A stretch of DNA of 48,580 nt, from positions 1 to 48,580 of the forward strand of contig QIKE01000065.1 of assembly GCA_003232915.1 (NCBI GenBank). The letters are read 5' to 3'. The notes beneath the pieces were generated by a model, which did no database searches, had not been told where the DNA came from, and saw only the letters and a list, made by a program, of their open reading frames with translations. The translations under genes and the position numbers were made by a program. Position 1 is the first letter of the stretch. The number at the start of each line of letters is the position of its first letter. This DNA is from Bacteroidota bacterium. GTDB taxonomy: Bacteria > Bacteroidota > Bacteroidia > Bacteroidales > F082. Positions 17,571-26,177 of the stretch are shown here, piece by piece.

Positions 17571-18707
17571 ATGAAATTTATCATATCTAGTGCGACACTA
17601 CTGAAAGGATTGCAAAAAATCAGTGGGGTTATGAGCAGCAACAATACTCTCCCCATATTAGACGATTTTCTTTTTGAGCTTTCGGGAGAAAAAGATTTGA
17701 GTATTACAGTATCCGATTTGGAGACTACTATGACGGTAGCTTTGCAGGTGGAATTGGCTGAAGATATGGGTCAAATTGCTATTCCCGCCAAAATGTTGCT
17801 TGAAATTATGAAGACGTTTCCTGATATTCCGGTAACTTTTTCCATTAATATGGACACACAAGAAGTGGAACTGCTTGCCGGCGAAGGAAAATATAAGTTG
17901 ATTGGACATAACAGTGCCGAGTTTCCACAGGTTCCAGCACTCGAAGACCCGCAAAAACTCACACTTGACGCTTCTATTTTGGTTAATGCCATTAACAAAA
18001 CCATTTATGCTACCGGTAACGACGAAATAAGGCCCGTGATGTCGGGAATTTATTGCGAGATTCGCCCGGAACATCTTACTTTTGTCGCTACCGATGCCCA
18101 CAAATTGGTTCGCTATCGCCGTCACGATATTAAATCGGATGAGGAAGCCTCATTGGTTCTTCCCAGAAAACCTTTGAACCACTTGAGAAATATTCTTTCT
18201 AATGACGAGGCGGTAAAAGTGATTTTGGAATATTCAGAGAAAAATGTTTTGCTACGCTTTGATGAAATCACCATGATTTCGCGACTACTTGAAGGTAAGT
18301 ATCCCAATTACGAAGCCGTTATTCCTACTTCGAATCCTTTCAAAATGATTATCGACCGCAAAAGTCTGATCAATGCTTTACGTCGCGTTTCGATTTTCGG
18401 TAGCAAGTCAACGCATCAGGTACGGTTTAAAATATCAGGGCAAGAACTAATTCTGTCAGCAGAAGATATCGACTTTTCCAGCGAAGCCAAAGAACGTTTG
18501 AGCTGTAACTTTGATGGCGATGACATAGAAATAGGTTTTAATTCGAAATTTATGCTGGAAATGCTCAATACTCTTGAATCGGAAAATATCAATGTTGAAC
18601 TGTCGCAACCCAATCGTGCCGGCATTATCCATCCCGACGATAATGATACTGAAAACGAAGACATACTGATGTTGATTATGCCTGTGATGTTGACAAAAAA
18701 TGATTGA
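17571..18707 (+). CDS. dnaN: DNA polymerase III sliding clamp (beta subunit)
   Basis: 378 residues, the usual length for the beta clamp, which dimerises into a ring round DNA and tethers polymerase III. The N-terminus (MKFIISSATLLKGLQKISGV) and the NTLPILDDFLFEL segment are characteristic, as are YKLIGHNSAEFPQVP and the third-domain end IHPDDNDTENEDILMLIMPVML. All three clamp domains fit in order. recF is present about 27 kb downstream rather than adjacent, so the classic dnaA-dnaN-recF cluster is dispersed here. The start is the ATG at 17571. Confidence 0.97.
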   Translation: MKFIISSATLLKGLQKISGVMSSNNTLPILDDFLFELSGEKDLSITVSDLETTMTVALQVELAEDMGQIAIPAKMLLEIMKTFPDIPVTFSINMDTQEVELLAGEGKYKLIGHNSAEFPQVPALEDPQKLTLDASILVNAINKTIYATGNDEIRPVMSGIYCEIRPEHLTFVATDAHKLVRYRRHDIKSDEEASLVLPRKPLNHLRNILSNDEAVKVILEYSEKNVLLRFDEITMISRLLEGKYPNYEAVIPTSNPFKMIIDRKSLINALRRVSIFGSKSTHQVRFKISGQELILSAEDIDFSSEAKERLSCNFDGDDIEIGFNSKFMLEMLNTLESENINVELSQPNRAGIIHPDDNDTENEDILMLIMPVMLTKND

Positions 18708-18761
18708 TATAAACCGTAATAAAATGTTTCCGGTTATTATACATAGCAGTAATTTTCGACT

Positions 18762-19895
18762 ATGAAAACAAAAAATTCAATTGCCACAGTTTTATTCTTA
18801 CTTGTGGTTGTCGTATTTCCTGCCAAAGCGCAATATGTTGTGCAAAAGGCTTCGGGACAAAGTGTGAATACTAATGCTATGGGATTTTATTATTCGTTAC
18901 CCAAAACAATATATAAAATTGAGGTAGAACTGGAAAAAATTACACGTCTCAAAGGACCCTTCGCCGAATATACAGTGAAATATCTCGGTACTTCCAATTT
19001 TATTGATGAAGACAAGAATTTTTATCGCATTCTTCATGTTGATGTTCATCCGATTACGGTAGCTGACGAAAAACAAATGTATTGGATTAAATTTCCTATC
19101 GAAAAATCATCTAAAGAAATTAAAAATGAAGCATTTACATTGAGTCAACTCGGTACTTTGTTGGCTTTTGACGACATTAAGGAACCACTTGCACCCACCA
19201 TAAATACAAAAAAAGAAGTTTTTGTTTTTAGTGATAATAGCACTGCCTTCAACAAAGAAGCAAGTTACAACAGACGGAAAGAAATAGACACTATTGTTAG
19301 AAAAATAACCATTGACACGGTAACCATCAACCGTTTTTTGTTTAAAATATCATGGGTTGACCGCAACAAAGATGAAAAGGCCGAAGATGCGGCAAAACAA
19401 ATTAGTAAAATACGCGAAAGTCGATATAATTTGCTTACTGGTTTTCAGGAGGTAAACTACGGCCAAGGCATCCGCTATATGGATATGCAATTGCAAAATC
19501 TTGAACAGCAATATCTGGAGCTTTTTCTTGGTAAGAAAAACAAAACTATAATATCACGTACTTTTATTTTTATTCCTTCAAAAAAACATCTGAACGAAAA
19601 TTTAATGCAATTTACTACCGATAACGGACGAGATATTTTAAGTGTTAAGATATCCAATGTTGCAATTCCCGAAGGAATTCAGGATGACACTTCTTCTAAA
19701 ATAAATGAACTCTACTACCGTATTCCCGTTAGCGCAAAACTTAGCATTAAGACAAAAAGTAAAAGTTTATTCCAAAAGATTTTCATTATACCGCAACTTG
19801 GTATCATTAGCACCGTGCCGATGGGGAAAAATAAAATTCATTTCGACTTCACCACAGGAAGCCTTACAAAAATTAAAAAAGGAATAAAATTTTAA
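18762..19895 (+). CDS. DUF4831-family secreted protein
   Basis: 377 residues with a signal peptide (MKTKNSIATVLFLLVVVVFPAKAQ). The mature part matches the DUF4831 family of Bacteroidota in the GFYYSLPKTIYKIEVELEKI opening, the GPFAEYTVKYLG segment and the GLYYRIP-like ending (ELYYRIPVSAKLSI). The family has no established function; proteins are probably periplasmic. The gene follows dnaN by 54 bp on the same strand and could be cotranscribed. A weak promoter-like TAATTTTC lies about 10 bp before the start. Confidence 0.8.
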   Translation: MKTKNSIATVLFLLVVVVFPAKAQYVVQKASGQSVNTNAMGFYYSLPKTIYKIEVELEKITRLKGPFAEYTVKYLGTSNFIDEDKNFYRILHVDVHPITVADEKQMYWIKFPIEKSSKEIKNEAFTLSQLGTLLAFDDIKEPLAPTINTKKEVFVFSDNSTAFNKEASYNRRKEIDTIVRKITIDTVTINRFLFKISWVDRNKDEKAEDAAKQISKIRESRYNLLTGFQEVNYGQGIRYMDMQLQNLEQQYLELFLGKKNKTIISRTFIFIPSKKHLNENLMQFTTDNGRDILSVKISNVAIPEGIQDDTSSKINELYYRIPVSAKLSIKTKSKSLFQKIFIIPQLGIISTVPMGKNKIHFDFTTGSLTKIKKGIKF

Positions 19896-20058
19896 ACCAT
19901 TTATCAAAAAAAGAGACTTTATTTTTGGATTGAACGGCGAGATAAAATTTTACAAAGTATCTGGGTTTAAGATATATAGTTAAGCGTTTTGTAGTTGGAT
20001 TTTATCATTTGCAACTCAATGAAATTAAAAAATAAGAGAAACTTATAAAACAGAATAT

Positions 20059-20775
20059 CTATTTAGTTTTCAGCAAAATGCCATTCGAAAAAGTTTCTTT
20101 TCTAACAACTTTTCCTTTTTGGTTGTATGTAGTCCAAATGCTATCTTGATAGTCATTTTTGTAAAAACCTTCAATTTCGAGTCCTCCTTCCGGAAAGTAA
20201 ACCTTAAAAGGACCGTTGAGAGTATCGTTTATATAATTTTCTATTATGGAGGGTTTTCCGTCGGTGAAATATTTTATGCATGGTCCGTTTTTCTGTCCTT
20301 CGACATAAACGGTTGTCTGTGCAGGAGTTTCTTTATCGGCAAAATAGGTAATACTTTTACCGTTTAACACACCGAGTTTATATTTTTCCAATAATACAAG
20401 TTTACCGTTTATGTTGCTGAAATAGCGCCAAGTACTATCTTTTTTCTTGTTAACAAATTTACCTGTGGCCAAGAGTTTTCCGGTGAGATGAAAAGTTTTG
20501 GTAAATGCATCTTTGCCATGTTTGCTATATTTTGTAATGGCTTTAATACTGCCCGAAGGATAATAATATTTGAATTCGCCTACAGGCTTGCCGTTTTCAA
20601 AAGTACCTACATAGCGTAAGCTGCCGTTTGAATATGTTTTCGACCACTTACCTTGTTTCAGGCCTTGTTCATTGGTGAGGTTAAGATTTTGAGAACTTAA
20701 GTTTCCAATAGTAAATAATACGAGTAAAAGAAAAATGAAAAAAGATTTTTCTTTTAGATTTTTTTTTGTTTCCAT
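20059..20775 (-). CDS. MORN-repeat (MORN_2) exported protein
   Basis: 238 residues from the ATG at 20775; an upstream in-frame start 21 codons earlier lies inside the divergent recR promoter and is unlikely. A signal anchor (SFFIFLLLVLFTIGNLSSQ) is followed by seven or so MORN-variant repeats of the form G-x-W-x-x-Y-x-x-G-x-L, e.g. GKWSKTYSNGSLRYVGTF, GEFKYYYPSGSIKAI and GPFKVYFPEGGLEIEGFY. Such proteins are often labelled YwqK-like antitoxins, but no toxin partner is adjacent, so I do not assert that role. It is divergent from recR with 47 bp between the starts. Confidence 0.78.
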   Translation of the reverse strand: METKKNLKEKSFFIFLLLVLFTIGNLSSQNLNLTNEQGLKQGKWSKTYSNGSLRYVGTFENGKPVGEFKYYYPSGSIKAITKYSKHGKDAFTKTFHLTGKLLATGKFVNKKKDSTWRYFSNINGKLVLLEKYKLGVLNGKSITYFADKETPAQTTVYVEGQKNGPCIKYFTDGKPSIIENYINDTLNGPFKVYFPEGGLEIEGFYKNDYQDSIWTTYNQKGKVVRKETFSNGILLKTK

Positions 20776-20789
20776 TGTGTTAAACTTGA

Positions 20790-20797
20790 TACTTTTG
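20790..20797 (+). promoter_or_regulatory. -7 promoter box of recR
   Basis: TACTTTTG matches TAnnTTTG and lies 26 bp before the recR TTG start. It sits inside the 47-bp gap between recR and the divergent MORN gene. Confidence 0.6.
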
Positions 20798-20822
20798 CAA
20801 AATAAACGATAAATACGAATAG

Positions 20823-21443
20823 TTGAACGAATACTCATCGAAATTATTGGAAAAAGCGGTAAACGAATTGTCGCGTTTACCAGGAATAGGAAAACGGACG
20901 GCTTTGCGACTTGCTTTACACCTGTTAAAAGAGGATAAACAAAAAGTGAGTGGTCTGGCAGAATCGTTGGTGAAAATGCGAAGCGAAATCCGCTTTTGCA
21001 AAAGGTGCAATAATATTTCGGACACCGGCTATTGCGAAATATGCAGCAATTTGCGTCGCGACGAAAATATCGTTTGTGTTGTTGAAGATACGCGTGATGT
21101 GCTGGCCATCGAAAACACTGCCCAATTCAGCGGTTTGTATCATGTTCTTGGCGGTATCATCAACCCTATCGAAGGTATCGGCCCAAACGATTTAAGTGTT
21201 GCACCCCTCATTGAACGTATTTTCAATGAAGACATCAAAGAAATAATTTTGGCTCTCCCTCCTACCGTCGAAGGCGATACCACCGGATATTATCTTTATA
21301 AGTTAATGAAAAATTTGGATATCACCATTACTACTATTGCAAGGGGTGTGGCTGTAGGCAATGAACTGGAATATACCGACGAAATAACTCTAGGACGCTC
21401 TATCCTCAACCGTCTACCATTCGAAAACTCGAATATGCGTTAA
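20823..21443 (+). CDS. recR: Recombination mediator protein RecR
   Basis: 206 residues, full length. RecR works with RecF and RecO to load RecA on gapped DNA. Seen in order: helix-hairpin-helix (LSRLPGIGKRTALRLALHLL), a four-Cys zinc finger (CKRCNNISDTGYCEIC, about residues 60-75) and a Toprim domain (VCVVEDTRDVLAIENT, LPPTVEGDTT). Translation must begin at the TTG at 20823. The preceding in-frame codon is TAG, the next ATG would remove the HhH domain, and the residues from TTG match the family N-terminus (NEYSSKLLEKAVNE). The 3' end overlaps the convergent hypA by 4 bp. recF is also in this window (45492). Confidence 0.96.
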   Translation: MNEYSSKLLEKAVNELSRLPGIGKRTALRLALHLLKEDKQKVSGLAESLVKMRSEIRFCKRCNNISDTGYCEICSNLRRDENIVCVVEDTRDVLAIENTAQFSGLYHVLGGIINPIEGIGPNDLSVAPLIERIFNEDIKEIILALPPTVEGDTTGYYLYKLMKNLDITITTIARGVAVGNELEYTDEITLGRSILNRLPFENSNMR

Positions 21444-21787
21444 TTAATATTAACAATAAGAGATTTTATTTTCAGCTCTTTTCCGCTAATGGTTTTGTGA
21501 TAAAGACAGCCACATTTAGGGCATTGTTCCAAAACATCATTAATAGGAAATATTTTGCCACAGCCCGTACATTGTGCTTTTGCTGTGAGCTTGTTGACTG
21601 TAATCAAGGCTTTTTCAAGCATAGTGTTTTTCACCGCCATTTCCATTGCCGTATCAAGAGCATAAAATTCAATTCCAGCCATAGTACCAATGTCGAGCAC
21701 CAGTTTGCTAATGGAAGAAGCACCTGCTTTGCGAGCTTCTTCCTCAGCAATTTCTATAATGCTTAAAACAATGGAAAACTCGTGCAT
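21440..21787 (-). CDS. hypA: Hydrogenase nickel-insertion chaperone HypA
   Basis: 115 residues. HypA binds nickel at its N-terminal MHE motif (here MHEFS) and delivers it to NiFe-hydrogenase maturation. The zinc finger is present as CTGCG and CPKCG (about residues 73-95) and the LDIGTMAGIE segment is conserved. No hydrogenase subunit or other hyp gene is visible in the window, so it is an isolated copy here. The start is the ATG at 21787. It converges on recR with a 4-bp overlap of the two stop regions, which would tie the ends of the two transcripts. Confidence 0.93.
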   Translation of the reverse strand: MHEFSIVLSIIEIAEEEARKAGASSISKLVLDIGTMAGIEFYALDTAMEMAVKNTMLEKALITVNKLTAKAQCTGCGKIFPINDVLEQCPKCGCLYHKTISGKELKIKSLIVNIN

Positions 21788-21889
21788 AACAGTATTTTCG
21801 TATTCACTAAAAAATAAATTAAAAATGGGCTGATTATTAACCCGTTACTTTATTTATGCTTAACATCTAATTAGTAAGGTCCACGGCGA

Positions 21890-23092
21890 TTACATATTGG
21901 TTTGCCCAGGAAATACTTTTAAAGCTTCTTCAAGAACTTTTATTGAGTTTTTCAAATCTTCAACTTTTAATACATAGCTAATACGCACTTCGTCTTTACC
22001 TTTTCCTTGCGTAGAATAAAATCCCGAAGCCGGTGCAAGCATCACTGTTTGATTTTTGTATTCAAAATCTGTGAGCAACCAGCGACAGAATTTTTCGGAA
22101 TCATCAATAGGAAGACGTGCTACTACATAGAAAGCGCCTGAAGGATTGGGGCAAAATGCTCCTTTAACTTTGTTAATTCCCTCAACAACAGTATTACGTC
22201 GGGCAAGATATTCTGCACGTACCTTTTTAAAATAAGTTTTGGGAGTATCTACAGCAGCTTGTGCAGCTACTTGCCCGAAAGTAGGTGGACTAAGGCGTGC
22301 CTGTGCAAATTTCAGTGCTGTACTAATCACTTTTCTATTGTGCGAAATCATCCAGCCGATGCGAACACCACAGGCACTGTAACGCTTTGAAACAGAGTCG
22401 ATTAAAATAACATTTTCTTCAATTCCTTCAAGATACATTGTTGAATAATGCTTTTTAGCATCGTAAGTAAACTCACGATAAACTTCATCGGCAATAAGGT
22501 ATAAATCGTGCTTTTTTACAACATCGCGAAGTAATTCCAATTCTTTTTTCGAATATAAATAACCGGTAGGATTGTTTGGATTGCAAATTAAAATGGCTTT
22601 GGTTTTGTCGTTGATATTTTTTTCAAATTCTTCAATAGGCGGAAGCGCAAAACCATTTTCGATGTTAGAAATTATCGGACATATTTTAATGCCTGCATTG
22701 GTGGCAAAACCGTTATAGTTAGCATAAAACGGCTCGGGAATAATTACTTCATCATCGGGATCCATAATGCTTTGAAATGCAAAAAGAAGCGCTTCGGAAG
22801 CACCTGCTCCGACGATAATTTCTTCCGGACCAATCTCAATATCAACAGTCTTGTAGTACTCAACCAGCTTTTTCCTAAGCGATAGCATCCCTGCCGAATG
22901 ACTGTATTCTATTACTTTATGGTCGTAGTTTTTAACGGCATTAAGTGCTATTTCTGGCGTTTCGATGTCGGGCTGACCAATATTAAGATGATACACTTTG
23001 CGACCTTTGGCTTTGGCTTCTTCGGCAAAAGGAACCAATTTCCGGATGGGCGACTCTGGCATTTTTTGTCCTTTTAGTGAAATCTGTAGCAT
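21890..23092 (-). CDS. Class I pyridoxal-phosphate aminotransferase (aspartate aminotransferase-like)
   Basis: 400 residues from the ATG at 23092 (a TTG one codon earlier is less likely). Fold type I aminotransferase. Family marks: VYHLNIGQPDIETP at the N-terminus, the cofactor contact NPNNPTGYLYSK near residue 175, the ADEVYREF segment near 205, and the Schiff-base Lys in SVSKRYSACGVRIGWM near 240. The C-terminal Arg for the substrate carboxylate is in DEVRISYVL. Substrate specificity (aspartate, aromatic or other) cannot be fixed from sequence. It lies 80 bp downstream of the DUF1573 gene on the same strand and may share its promoter at 23664. Confidence 0.9.
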   Translation of the reverse strand: MLQISLKGQKMPESPIRKLVPFAEEAKAKGRKVYHLNIGQPDIETPEIALNAVKNYDHKVIEYSHSAGMLSLRKKLVEYYKTVDIEIGPEEIIVGAGASEALLFAFQSIMDPDDEVIIPEPFYANYNGFATNAGIKICPIISNIENGFALPPIEEFEKNINDKTKAILICNPNNPTGYLYSKKELELLRDVVKKHDLYLIADEVYREFTYDAKKHYSTMYLEGIEENVILIDSVSKRYSACGVRIGWMISHNRKVISTALKFAQARLSPPTFGQVAAQAAVDTPKTYFKKVRAEYLARRNTVVEGINKVKGAFCPNPSGAFYVVARLPIDDSEKFCRWLLTDFEYKNQTVMLAPASGFYSTQGKGKDEVRISYVLKVEDLKNSIKVLEEALKVFPGQTNM

Positions 23093-23172
23093 CAATGATG
23101 TGTTTTATTGAAAAAAAAGGGCATTCAAAAACATGTATGAATACCCCATTCGTATAGTTAATAATCGTTTGT

Positions 23173-23637
23173 TTACTTATTTTTCGGCGCAACCCCTTTC
23201 GAAGTTGGTTTGCTGGGAAGCTGTTCGGCAGGTTTGTTGACTACTTTTCCTTTGATACGCAAAACAATAGTTTTTTTTGCATTAGAGTACACGGTTACCG
23301 ACTTGTTAAAGGGACCTGATCTGTGGGTATCGTAAGTAACTTTTATTTTGCTTGCTTGTCCTGGCAAAATAGGCTCTTTGGGCCAAGTAGGAACAGTGCA
23401 CCCGCACGACGAACGTGGTTTTGACAAAATCAATGGTTCGTTACCTGTGTTGGTAAATTCAAATATATATGAACCGTTGGAACCATTGTAAATAGAGCCG
23501 TAATCGTGAACTGTGGTTTTAAAAGTGATGTCAGGACCGTTTTCCTTTTTAACGGTTCCATTTTTTACCTCTTTGTTTTGCGCCTGAATAAGGCCCACTG
23601 CAAAAATCATAACGAATAGTAAAGCAATCTTTTTCAT
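23173..23637 (-). CDS. DUF1573-family exported protein
   Basis: 154 residues with a signal peptide (MKKIALLFVMIFAVGLIQAQ). The mature part is one DUF1573 Ig-like domain with the hallmark FEFTNTGNEPLILSKPRSSC and GCTVPTWPKEPILPGQ segments, i.e. the conserved Cys-Gly-Cys. The family is abundant in Bacteroidota and predicted periplasmic; its role is unknown. An exact minus-strand -7 box sits at 23664-23671. Confidence 0.88.
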   Translation of the reverse strand: MKKIALLFVMIFAVGLIQAQNKEVKNGTVKKENGPDITFKTTVHDYGSIYNGSNGSYIFEFTNTGNEPLILSKPRSSCGCTVPTWPKEPILPGQASKIKVTYDTHRSGPFNKSVTVYSNAKKTIVLRIKGKVVNKPAEQLPSKPTSKGVAPKNK

Positions 23638-23663
23638 GATGTATTTTTTTTAAAATGACTAAG

Positions 23664-23671
23664 CAAAATTA
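23664..23671 (-). promoter_or_regulatory. -7 promoter box of the DUF1573 gene
   Basis: The minus strand reads TAATTTTG, matching TAnnTTTG, 27 bp before the start codon at 23637. Confidence 0.5.
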
Positions 23672-23813
23672 ATAATAATTATGGCTGATATGTAAAATTT
23701 TATTTTCTTTTAACATTTGTTTAGCCCCGATTATGGTTAAATAATATTTTTTTGTGGCGGAAAAATATAATTCGTTTTATTTTTATGGCTTGGTCGGTCC
23801 TAAAAAAGTATTG

Positions 23814-23866
23814 TTTTGATAAGTAATGTTTGCAAGCGAGCGTAACGAATAAAGTGACGTTTTCTA
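23814..23866 (+). repeat. Partial, diverged copy (R4) of the hairpin repeat
   Basis: TTTTGATAAG at 23814-23823 matches the left arm region of R3 (45031), and GCGTAACGAATAAAGTGACG then TTTTC matches the sequence after the stem of R2 (29058 onward). The central loop is missing and no intact stem remains. Confidence 0.4.
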
Positions 23867-23894
23867 ACAAGTACTAAAAATGCGTCGAAACTGT

Positions 23895-23902
23895 TACTTT
23901 TG
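23895..23902 (+). promoter_or_regulatory. -7 promoter box of the acyl-CoA reductase gene
   Basis: TACTTTTG matches TAnnTTTG and lies 19 bp before the ATG at 23921. Confidence 0.6.
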
Positions 23903-23920
23903 CCTGAAATAATCTAAGGA

Positions 23921-24985
23921 ATGAATATTCGACAAAGAAGAGATGCATTTTCGCAACTTGGCAATTATTTGAGGAATTTGCATAGAGTAAATGAAGTTAG
24001 CAGCAACAGGAAAACAGCCATAGCGGTAGCAAATTTACAAAAGACCGTCGAAAAAGCATCGTTATATAACGGCTGGTTTATCAAAGAGTTTGTGTTTCGT
24101 GCGTTGCAGACACTCGGAGAAAGTCTTGTTGCCGAAAATCTTGAAAAGTGGCTTGAGGTATATGATGTTGATCAACTGGAAAATAAGCAGACAAAAATTA
24201 TTGGTGTTGTAATGGCAGGTAATATTCCAGTAGTAGGTTTTCACGACTTTTTAACGGTACTGATAAGCGGCAACAAAATTTTGGCTAAACTTTCGTCGGA
24301 CGATAATAAATTGATGCCAGCTATTGCTCAATTACTTACTGCCATTGAACCTGAGTTTGAACCGTATATTGAATTTACCGATGGTTTTTTGAAAAATTTT
24401 GATGCAATTATTGCCACCGGAAGCAACAATACGGCCCGTTATTTTGATTTCTATTTCGGAAAATATCCTAACATTATCCGTAAAAATCGTAATGGTGTTG
24501 CAATTCTCACAGGTGACGAAACGGAAACACAAATGCAAGCATTGGCCGATGATATTTTTTTGTATTTTGGGCTGGGTTGTCGTAATGTGGCCAAATTGTT
24601 TGTGCCAAAGACGTATGATTTTTCAGCTTTACTTAAAGTTTTGTCGGAAAACAAGATTGTTGTCGATAATTATAAATACTTTAATAATTATGAGTATAAC
24701 AAAGCAATTTATCTTATTAATATGCGCAGACATTTCGATACGGGCAATCTTTTGCTTACCGAAGATGTGGCTTTTGCATCACCCGTTAGTGTAGTTTATT
24801 ACGAATTTTATGATGATAAACAAGCTTTGCGCAAACGACTGTTGGCAAACAGTGAAGCAATTCAATGTGTTGTTTCACAATTGGGAATTATCGACGGCGA
24901 ATTGCCTTTCGGCAGTAGTCAGCAACCCAAAGTATGGGATTATGCCGATGGTGTTGACACACTGAAACTATTATTTTCACTTTGA
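23921..24985 (+). CDS. LuxC-like acyl-CoA reductase
   Basis: 354 residues, matching the shorter Bacteroidota members of the LuxC acyl-CoA reductase family, which reduce acyl-CoA to aldehyde. Visible marks: IIGVVMAGNIPVVGFHDFLT near residue 90 (nucleotide-binding region), IIATGSNNTARYFDFYFGKY near 165, and the candidate nucleophile Cys in FLYFGLGCRNVAKLFVP (Cys about residue 220). The C-terminus GELPFGSSQQPKVWDYADG is conserved in the family. In many Bacteroidota this gene neighbours a ferredoxin and serC; here it is followed by the L31 gene, so the substrate is not suggested by context. Confidence 0.88.
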   Translation: MNIRQRRDAFSQLGNYLRNLHRVNEVSSNRKTAIAVANLQKTVEKASLYNGWFIKEFVFRALQTLGESLVAENLEKWLEVYDVDQLENKQTKIIGVVMAGNIPVVGFHDFLTVLISGNKILAKLSSDDNKLMPAIAQLLTAIEPEFEPYIEFTDGFLKNFDAIIATGSNNTARYFDFYFGKYPNIIRKNRNGVAILTGDETETQMQALADDIFLYFGLGCRNVAKLFVPKTYDFSALLKVLSENKIVVDNYKYFNNYEYNKAIYLINMRRHFDTGNLLLTEDVAFASPVSVVYYEFYDDKQALRKRLLANSEAIQCVVSQLGIIDGELPFGSSQQPKVWDYADGVDTLKLLFSL

Positions 24986-25071
24986 TATATAGGATTTTAT
25001 ATAATGTAAACCACAACCCTTGTGGAAATAATATTTTTTTAATTATATTAGGATTATAAAAGGAAACTATC

Positions 25072-25079
25072 TACTTTTG
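25072..25079 (+). promoter_or_regulatory. -7 promoter box of rpmE2
   Basis: TACTTTTG matches TAnnTTTG. An in-frame TTG at 25077 lies within this box, which rules it out as the start codon. Confidence 0.7.
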
Positions 25080-25115
25080 CACCCCCAAATTGAAAGGTTT
25101 AGAAAAAATAAAGAA

Positions 25116-25382
25116 ATGAAAGCAGATCTTCATCCGAAAAATTACCGACTCGTTGTTTTTAAAGACATGTCGAACGATTACACATTTATTACAAGGTCAA
25201 CCGTTAATACCAAAGAAACCGTTGTTTGGGAAGACGGCAAAGAATATCCTTTGGTAAAAATAGAGATTTCGCACAAATCGCACCCATTCTTCACCGGTAA
25301 AATGAAACTTGTGGATACGGCAGGACGTGTTGACAAATTTAAAAACAGGTACAAAAAACATTACGAGCAAAGGAATAAATAG
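25116..25382 (+). CDS. rpmE2: 50S ribosomal protein L31 type B
   Basis: 88 residues from the ATG at 25116. The opening [20 protein letters not shown] and the [21 protein letters not shown] block are those of type B L31, the zinc-free paralogue that lacks the CxxC pair. It binds the large subunit at the subunit bridge. The leader is about 30 nt from the predicted transcription start. Followed by a possible weak terminator. Confidence 0.96.
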   Translation: MKADLHPKNYRLVVFKDMSNDYTFITRSTVNTKETVVWEDGKEYPLVKIEISHKSHPFFTGKMKLVDTAGRVDKFKNRYKKHYEQRNK

Positions 25383-25413
25383 ATTTTCCCATAAATTTGT
25401 TGAATGAAACTCT

Positions 25414-25435
25414 AACCGAAAATCAGGTTTTTTTA
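25414..25435 (+). terminator. Weak intrinsic terminator after rpmE2
   Basis: AACC (25414-25417) pairs with GGTT (25426-25429), followed by a run of T. The stem is only 4 bp, so termination would be weak. Confidence 0.35.
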
Positions 25436-26177
25436 TTCTCTTTTTATATTTTTAGGTTTTGCTACCCTATTAGTGGTAGATTATTTTTGAAGTGCCAAAG
25501 GTATCCCTTGTGAGAAGTCAGAGGGCCGAATACAAAATTTTTTTTATCAATGATAGAATAGCTAACAAACCAATTATTGATGCCGGTTACCGCATAATAA
25601 GATGCTATTTTCTTCCATTTTCCGGCTTCCGGCAACTTAATCATTACACAATGAAACAGTTTTCCACTAAATTTGCAGTAGTACATATTTTTATTTATAG
25701 CTCCTAACCTGTTAAATATTTCTATTGAACTGGCACCTACGGTTTATTGATATGATTATATTATCCGATATTTAATGTCGGACGCTCAATATGTTCTACA
25801 GATATGCAATTATTTAAAGAACAACCAACAACACTTACGATTGTTGGTTAGCTTTATTATAAAATATCCTGTAAATTAACAGGAATTCCTTTTTTCATCA
25901 TTTGTTCGGATAATAAAAAAAGTTACGTATTTATCCTGTAACAAAATGTATTGGCATTATTAGAGTCTTTTAAGAGGGTGGTCATCTTTTTTGATAAATC
26001 TTTCTCAAAACCGGTTTAATAGCTTATAAACATTTACCTTTGGAAATATGATTGCTATTTGATGACCGAATTTATATAAGCCTGCTCGAAGCTAAGCTAC
26101 GCAAAATCATTGTCCGATACGTTTTGTCGGGTCATAGTAAACGTTTCAAAACAGACATTATTTAATTTTTAGGTTTT
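25436..26177. other. Long spacer between rpmE2 and the acyl-CoA ligase
   Basis: Frames of 71-74 codons exist on both strands around 25462-25707, but neither resembles a family I know, and they are mirror readings of the same DNA. A 9-bp hairpin is at 25823-25849 and small palindromes follow near 25868-25890. Otherwise nothing recognisable. Confidence 0.4.
25823..25849. repeat. 9-bp hairpin in spacer
   Basis: AACCAACAA (25823-25831) and TTGTTGGTT (25841-25849) are exact complements around a 9-nt loop. There is no T tract, so its role is undetermined. Confidence 0.5.

Noticed and set aside
20059-20775. Toxin-antitoxin interpretation of the MORN-repeat gene
   Set aside because: No toxin-like partner lies beside it, and MORN-variant proteins are often labelled antitoxins only by distant similarity.
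25462-25707. Overlapping 71-74 codon frames on both strands
   Set aside because: They mirror each other and neither shows a domain, signal or promoter. The stretch may be an old gene fragment, but I cannot say which strand.
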